From Tissierellia bacterium (GTDB taxonomy: Bacteria > Bacillota > Clostridia > Tissierellales > Peptoniphilaceae), in contig JAUNUQ010000007.1 in the NCBI GenBank assembly GCA_030538075.1, positions 23,098-87,097 of the forward strand: 64,000 bases of DNA. The letters are read 5' to 3'. Below the pieces are notes generated by a model. It was not told the origin of the DNA and made no database searches. It worked only from the letters and a program-made list of their open reading frames with translations. Both the position numbers and the translations under genes were made by a program. Positions within the stretch are counted from its first letter, which is position 1, and each line of letters opens with the position of its first letter. This document shows, piece after piece, positions 63,743 through 64,000 of this stretch.

Positions 63743-64000
63743 TTATTTATGAATATCTCGGTTACTATTACGAAAATACCAGTGTACAATGAATGTTATT
63801 GTAGTGCTTAAGAGAACAGCCAAAATACACAGAAGTGGATTTACATCATCGAAAAACAACCTCAGAGACAAACTGATTAAGTAAGTGAAGCCAATGCTAA
63901 GCAAGGTGATTATTTGCATGCTGATTTCAGGAAACTGAAGTCGATTCACAGTGTAAAATATTATGTGTAACCTCCGGTTCAAAAAGATAGAAAAAGAGGA
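63743..64000 (-). CDS. Small or partial membrane protein at the right edge
   Basis: The minus-strand frame ending at 63743 stays open to the end of the window, so its start may lie outside. The visible part has two hydrophobic helices (IITLLSIGFTYLISLSLRLF, LCILAVLLSTTITFIVHWYF) and a charged C-terminus (RNSNRDIHK). An internal GTG or ATG start is possible, but only a TTG overlapping a GGAGG is near. No family is recognised. Confidence 0.45.
   Translation of the reverse strand, partial: SSFSIFLNRRLHIIFYTVNRLQFPEISMQIITLLSIGFTYLISLSLRLFFDDVNPLLCILAVLLSTTITFIVHWYFRNSNRDIHK

Overview
The window looks like a chromosome segment of a low-to-medium GC Gram-positive anaerobe of the Clostridia/Tissierellia type (inference). 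The reasons are strong AGGAGG ribosome binding sites, three surface proteins with CWB2 (cell wall binding repeat 2) domains, a large SRP RNA of Firmicutes type next to tRNA-Ser, a GatCAB amidotransferase, and genes for fermenting histidine and arginine. No rRNA, CRISPR array, prophage or intact transposase is visible.

Layout. Positions 1-10256 are almost all minus strand: pcrA-ligA, then gatC-gatA-gatB followed by two tandem UPF0316 membrane proteins, then a flavin reductase, a RIC/YtfE-like di-iron protein and a UPF0340 protein. Positions 10485-13630 are plus strand: two overlapping DUF3841 paralogues, tRNA-Pro, a DUF302 protein, a broken small membrane protein gene and a LiaF-like protein. 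Positions 13679-23850 return to the minus strand: aminotransferase with an NSS-family transporter, AlkD-like repair protein with a PhnB-like protein, hutI-fchA-hutH, and dnaX-ybaB-recR. An NhaC-superfamily transporter, tRNA-Ser, SRP RNA, a CWB2 glucosaminidase, arcA, a GntR regulator, an SH3 lipoprotein, feoABC behind a Fur-like box, a second CWB2 protein and a tandem BFD-like protein fill 24 to 36 kb.

From 36 kb to the end the content is more accessory: two MATE exporters, an AraC-GH39-like fusion, an O-antigen-ligase-like polymerase, a MarR/PgsA-like pair, an XRE/membrane-protein pair, a lantibiotic-immunity-type ABC transporter with its two-component system, and a DUF4153 membrane protein. 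These are followed by an operon with an XRE regulator, a possible CrtC/AttH-like protein and an ICMT-Lgt-like fusion, then a DUF2975/XRE pair, an ABC exporter beside a permease remnant, a CWB2 choice-of-anchor protein, a Fic protein, and a divergent XRE-cupin/LysE pair. Five copies of a roughly 40-bp dispersed repeat, all in one orientation, occur only between 42.8 and 57.9 kb, mostly at gene 3' ends.

Themes. Histidine enters glutamate and one-carbon metabolism through HutH, HutI and FchA; HutU and a glutamate formimidoyltransferase are not in the window. ArcA starts arginine fermentation. Several regulators carry clear palindromes in their own promoters: MarR, XRE at 53.9 kb, DUF2975/XRE, XRE-cupin/LysE, and four half-sites ahead of fic. 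The most novel items are the dispersed repeat family with an exporter whose last codons lie inside one copy, the ICMT-Lgt-like fusion operon, the four-half-site fic promoter, and a hairpin that hides the ribosome binding site of the 58 kb CWB2 gene.
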